In this document: positions 5,344 through 6,042 of the stretch, in pieces | Layout: each line of letters starts with the position of its first letter | How positions within the stretch are numbered: position 1 is the stretch's first letter | DNA from: a bacterium | GTDB taxonomy: Bacteria > Patescibacteriota > Minisyncoccia > Minisyncoccales > UBA10102 | DNA: 6,042 nucleotides | Reading direction: 5' to 3' | Assembly (NCBI GenBank): GCA_030698465.1 | Contig: JAUYJZ010000003.1 | Location: 1-6,042 of the forward strand | Made by a program: the position numbers and the translations under genes | Notes under the pieces: generated by a model | What the model was told of the DNA's origin: nothing | What the model saw: only the letters and a program-made list of their open reading frames with translations | Databases searched by the model: none

Positions 5344-5490
5344 ATGTACCCCGTACTGAGAATTAGACCGTGCTGTCGTTCTCGCTCAAACACAACATCT
5401 AATTTATGATAAAATCATCAAACCCAATACCAACAATGTTCCATTTGGTCGCACGTCAAAAGAAGTCTAATTTCTAGTACCGGGGTGTAT
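5344..5490 (+). promoter_or_regulatory. Structured recR leader: long imperfect inverted repeat enclosing the gap and the start codon
   Basis: Bases 5344-5368 can pair with 5465-5490 to give 24 pairs (20 Watson-Crick, 4 G-U) with one A-C mismatch (5359/5474) and one bulged C (5481). The recR start codon GTG (5485-5487) pairs with 5347-5349 in this helix. Nested inside are CGTGC (5369-5373) with GCACG (5451-5455), AACAT (5394-5398) with ATGTT (5436-5440), and ATGAT (5406-5410) with ATCAT (5414-5418). Four of five non-Watson-Crick positions are G-U in the plus-strand RNA and would be A-C in the other strand, which mildly favours a plus-strand RNA structure. A miniature transposable element with terminal inverted repeats is the main alternative. 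I recognise no known RNA family in it. Confidence 0.6.
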
Positions 5491-6042
5491 CCAAAGCAGA
5501 TTCAGCGGCTCATTCAGTTATTTTCCCAGTTTCCCACGGTGGGCTCCAGAACGGCAGCCCGCTTTGTATTTCATCTTCTCAAAGCTAAAAAGAGCGAGGT
5601 GAAAGAGCTTGTGGAGGCGATAGCTGAACTCAGAAATCAGGTTGCCCTATGCAAACTATGTTTTCAGCCCTTTGACGCAAGTTCTAAGCAAGGAGATACC
5701 TGCAGTATTTGCCAGGATCAGATGCGAGACCAAGAGATTCTTTGTGTAGTGGAAAAGGAGAGCGATCTTGAGGCCTTGGAAGGAACCAAGGAATACCGAG
5801 GTTTATACTTTATTTTAGGAGGTGCGATAGACCCTCTGCAAAAAGAGCAAAGGGAGACCCTAAGAACAAAGGAACTCCAGCAAAGAATACATGACTCCCC
5901 TACTTCCAGCAGGAAGCAAGGTTCTGCCAGCAGGCAGGTTCTTATCAAAGAGATTATTATTGCAACCAACCCTACTCCAGAAGGCGAAGCTACTGCCTTG
6001 TATCTGGAGAGGATATTGAAGGATGTAGATATAAAGCTTACT
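5485..6042 (+). CDS. recR: Recombination mediator RecR, C-terminal end outside the window
   Basis: RecR works with RecO, and in some pathways RecF, to load RecA on gapped single-stranded DNA. The 186 residues seen begin (V/M)YPKQIQRLIQLFSQFPTVGSRTA, the usual MYP start and helix-hairpin-helix. A complete C4 zinc finger follows (C56, C59, C73, C76). The Toprim domain runs from about 87, with CVVEKESDLEALEGTKEYRGLYFILGGAIDPL and then EIIIATNPTPEGEATALYL, which holds the conserved Glu and acidic positions. Between them, residues about 137-152 are an extra Ser/Arg/Gln-rich insert encoded by two small palindromes. The usual length is about 200, so roughly 15-25 residues are missing on the right. 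GTG at 5485 is the only ATG, GTG or TTG in frame after the stop at 5410-5412. No good Shine-Dalgarno site precedes it; TCTAAT (5466-5471) might be a -10 but has no convincing -35. Confidence 0.95.
   Translation, partial: MYPKQIQRLIQLFSQFPTVGSRTAARFVFHLLKAKKSEVKELVEAIAELRNQVALCKLCFQPFDASSKQGDTCSICQDQMRDQEILCVVEKESDLEALEGTKEYRGLYFILGGAIDPLQKEQRETLRTKELQQRIHDSPTSSRKQGSASRQVLIKEIIIATNPTPEGEATALYLERILKDVDIKLT
5903..5937 (+). repeat. Pair of AGCA-loop palindromes inserted in frame in recR
   Basis: CTTCC-AGCA-GGAAG (5903-5916) and CTGCC-AGCA-GGCAG (5924-5937) are two 5-bp stems with identical AGCA loops, exactly 21 bp apart. They differ at one base in each arm, and the two changes compensate (T-A against G-C), so both stay fully paired. 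They encode TSSRKQGSASRQ, within a segment not expected in RecR. Confidence 0.7.

Noticed and set aside
5341..5484. The dnaB-recR gap as tmRNA, SRP RNA or 6S RNA
   Set aside because: No tmRNA tag or tRNA-like end and no SRP GNRA-loop core is seen. The stem-and-bubble layout is only vaguely like 6S, and the length and details do not support it.
5095..5969. Minus-strand frames inside dnaB and recR
   Set aside because: Both lie opposite strongly conserved coding sequence and look like nothing known.

Overview
The window looks like a compact bacterial housekeeping region, probably from the Patescibacteria (CPR, Parcubacteria-like). This assignment is an inference. It rests on small gene sizes and gaps, a DnaX that ends after domain III, several genes without Shine-Dalgarno sites whose -10 boxes sit right against the start codon, a UPF0213-type GIY-YIG protein, and short AT-rich or palindromic repeats inserted in frame in essential genes. 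No rRNA or other decisive marker is present.

Layout from left to right. (1) Positions 1-112, minus strand: the N-terminal part of a GIY-YIG endonuclease-domain protein. (2) 113-357: a non-coding stretch rich in inverted repeats. (3) 358-428, minus: tRNA-Gln(UUG). (4) 435-1538, minus: dnaX, ending 6 bp before the tRNA, so the two are probably one transcript. (5) 1539-1595: a 57-bp divergent promoter region in which the dnaX and cysS promoters overlap. (6) 1596-3014, plus: cysS, with an in-frame tandem repeat. (7) 3014-3049: one hairpin shared by the ends of two convergent genes. (8) 3034-3822, minus: an unnamed protein that reads as a sigma-70 region-4-like helix-turn-helix, a coiled coil and an RpoA-CTD-like helix-hairpin-helix. 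(9) 3823-3948: a second divergent promoter region. (10) 3949-5340, plus: dnaB. (11) 5341-5484: a leader with a long imperfect inverted repeat that includes the recR start codon. (12) 5485-6042, plus: recR, cut by the window end.

Functionally the block joins DNA replication (clamp-loader ATPase DnaX, replicative helicase DnaB), recombinational repair (RecR) and translation (CysRS, tRNA-Gln). dnaX and recR, often adjacent in bacteria with ybaB between them, are about 4 kb apart here and on opposite strands. The items most worth a second look are the unnamed sigma-region-4/coiled-coil/alpha-CTD-like protein, the structured recR leader, the leaderless-type promoters of dnaX, cysS and dnaB, Cys-to-Asp changes at zinc positions in both DnaX and CysRS, and repeat-derived insertions in CysRS and RecR.
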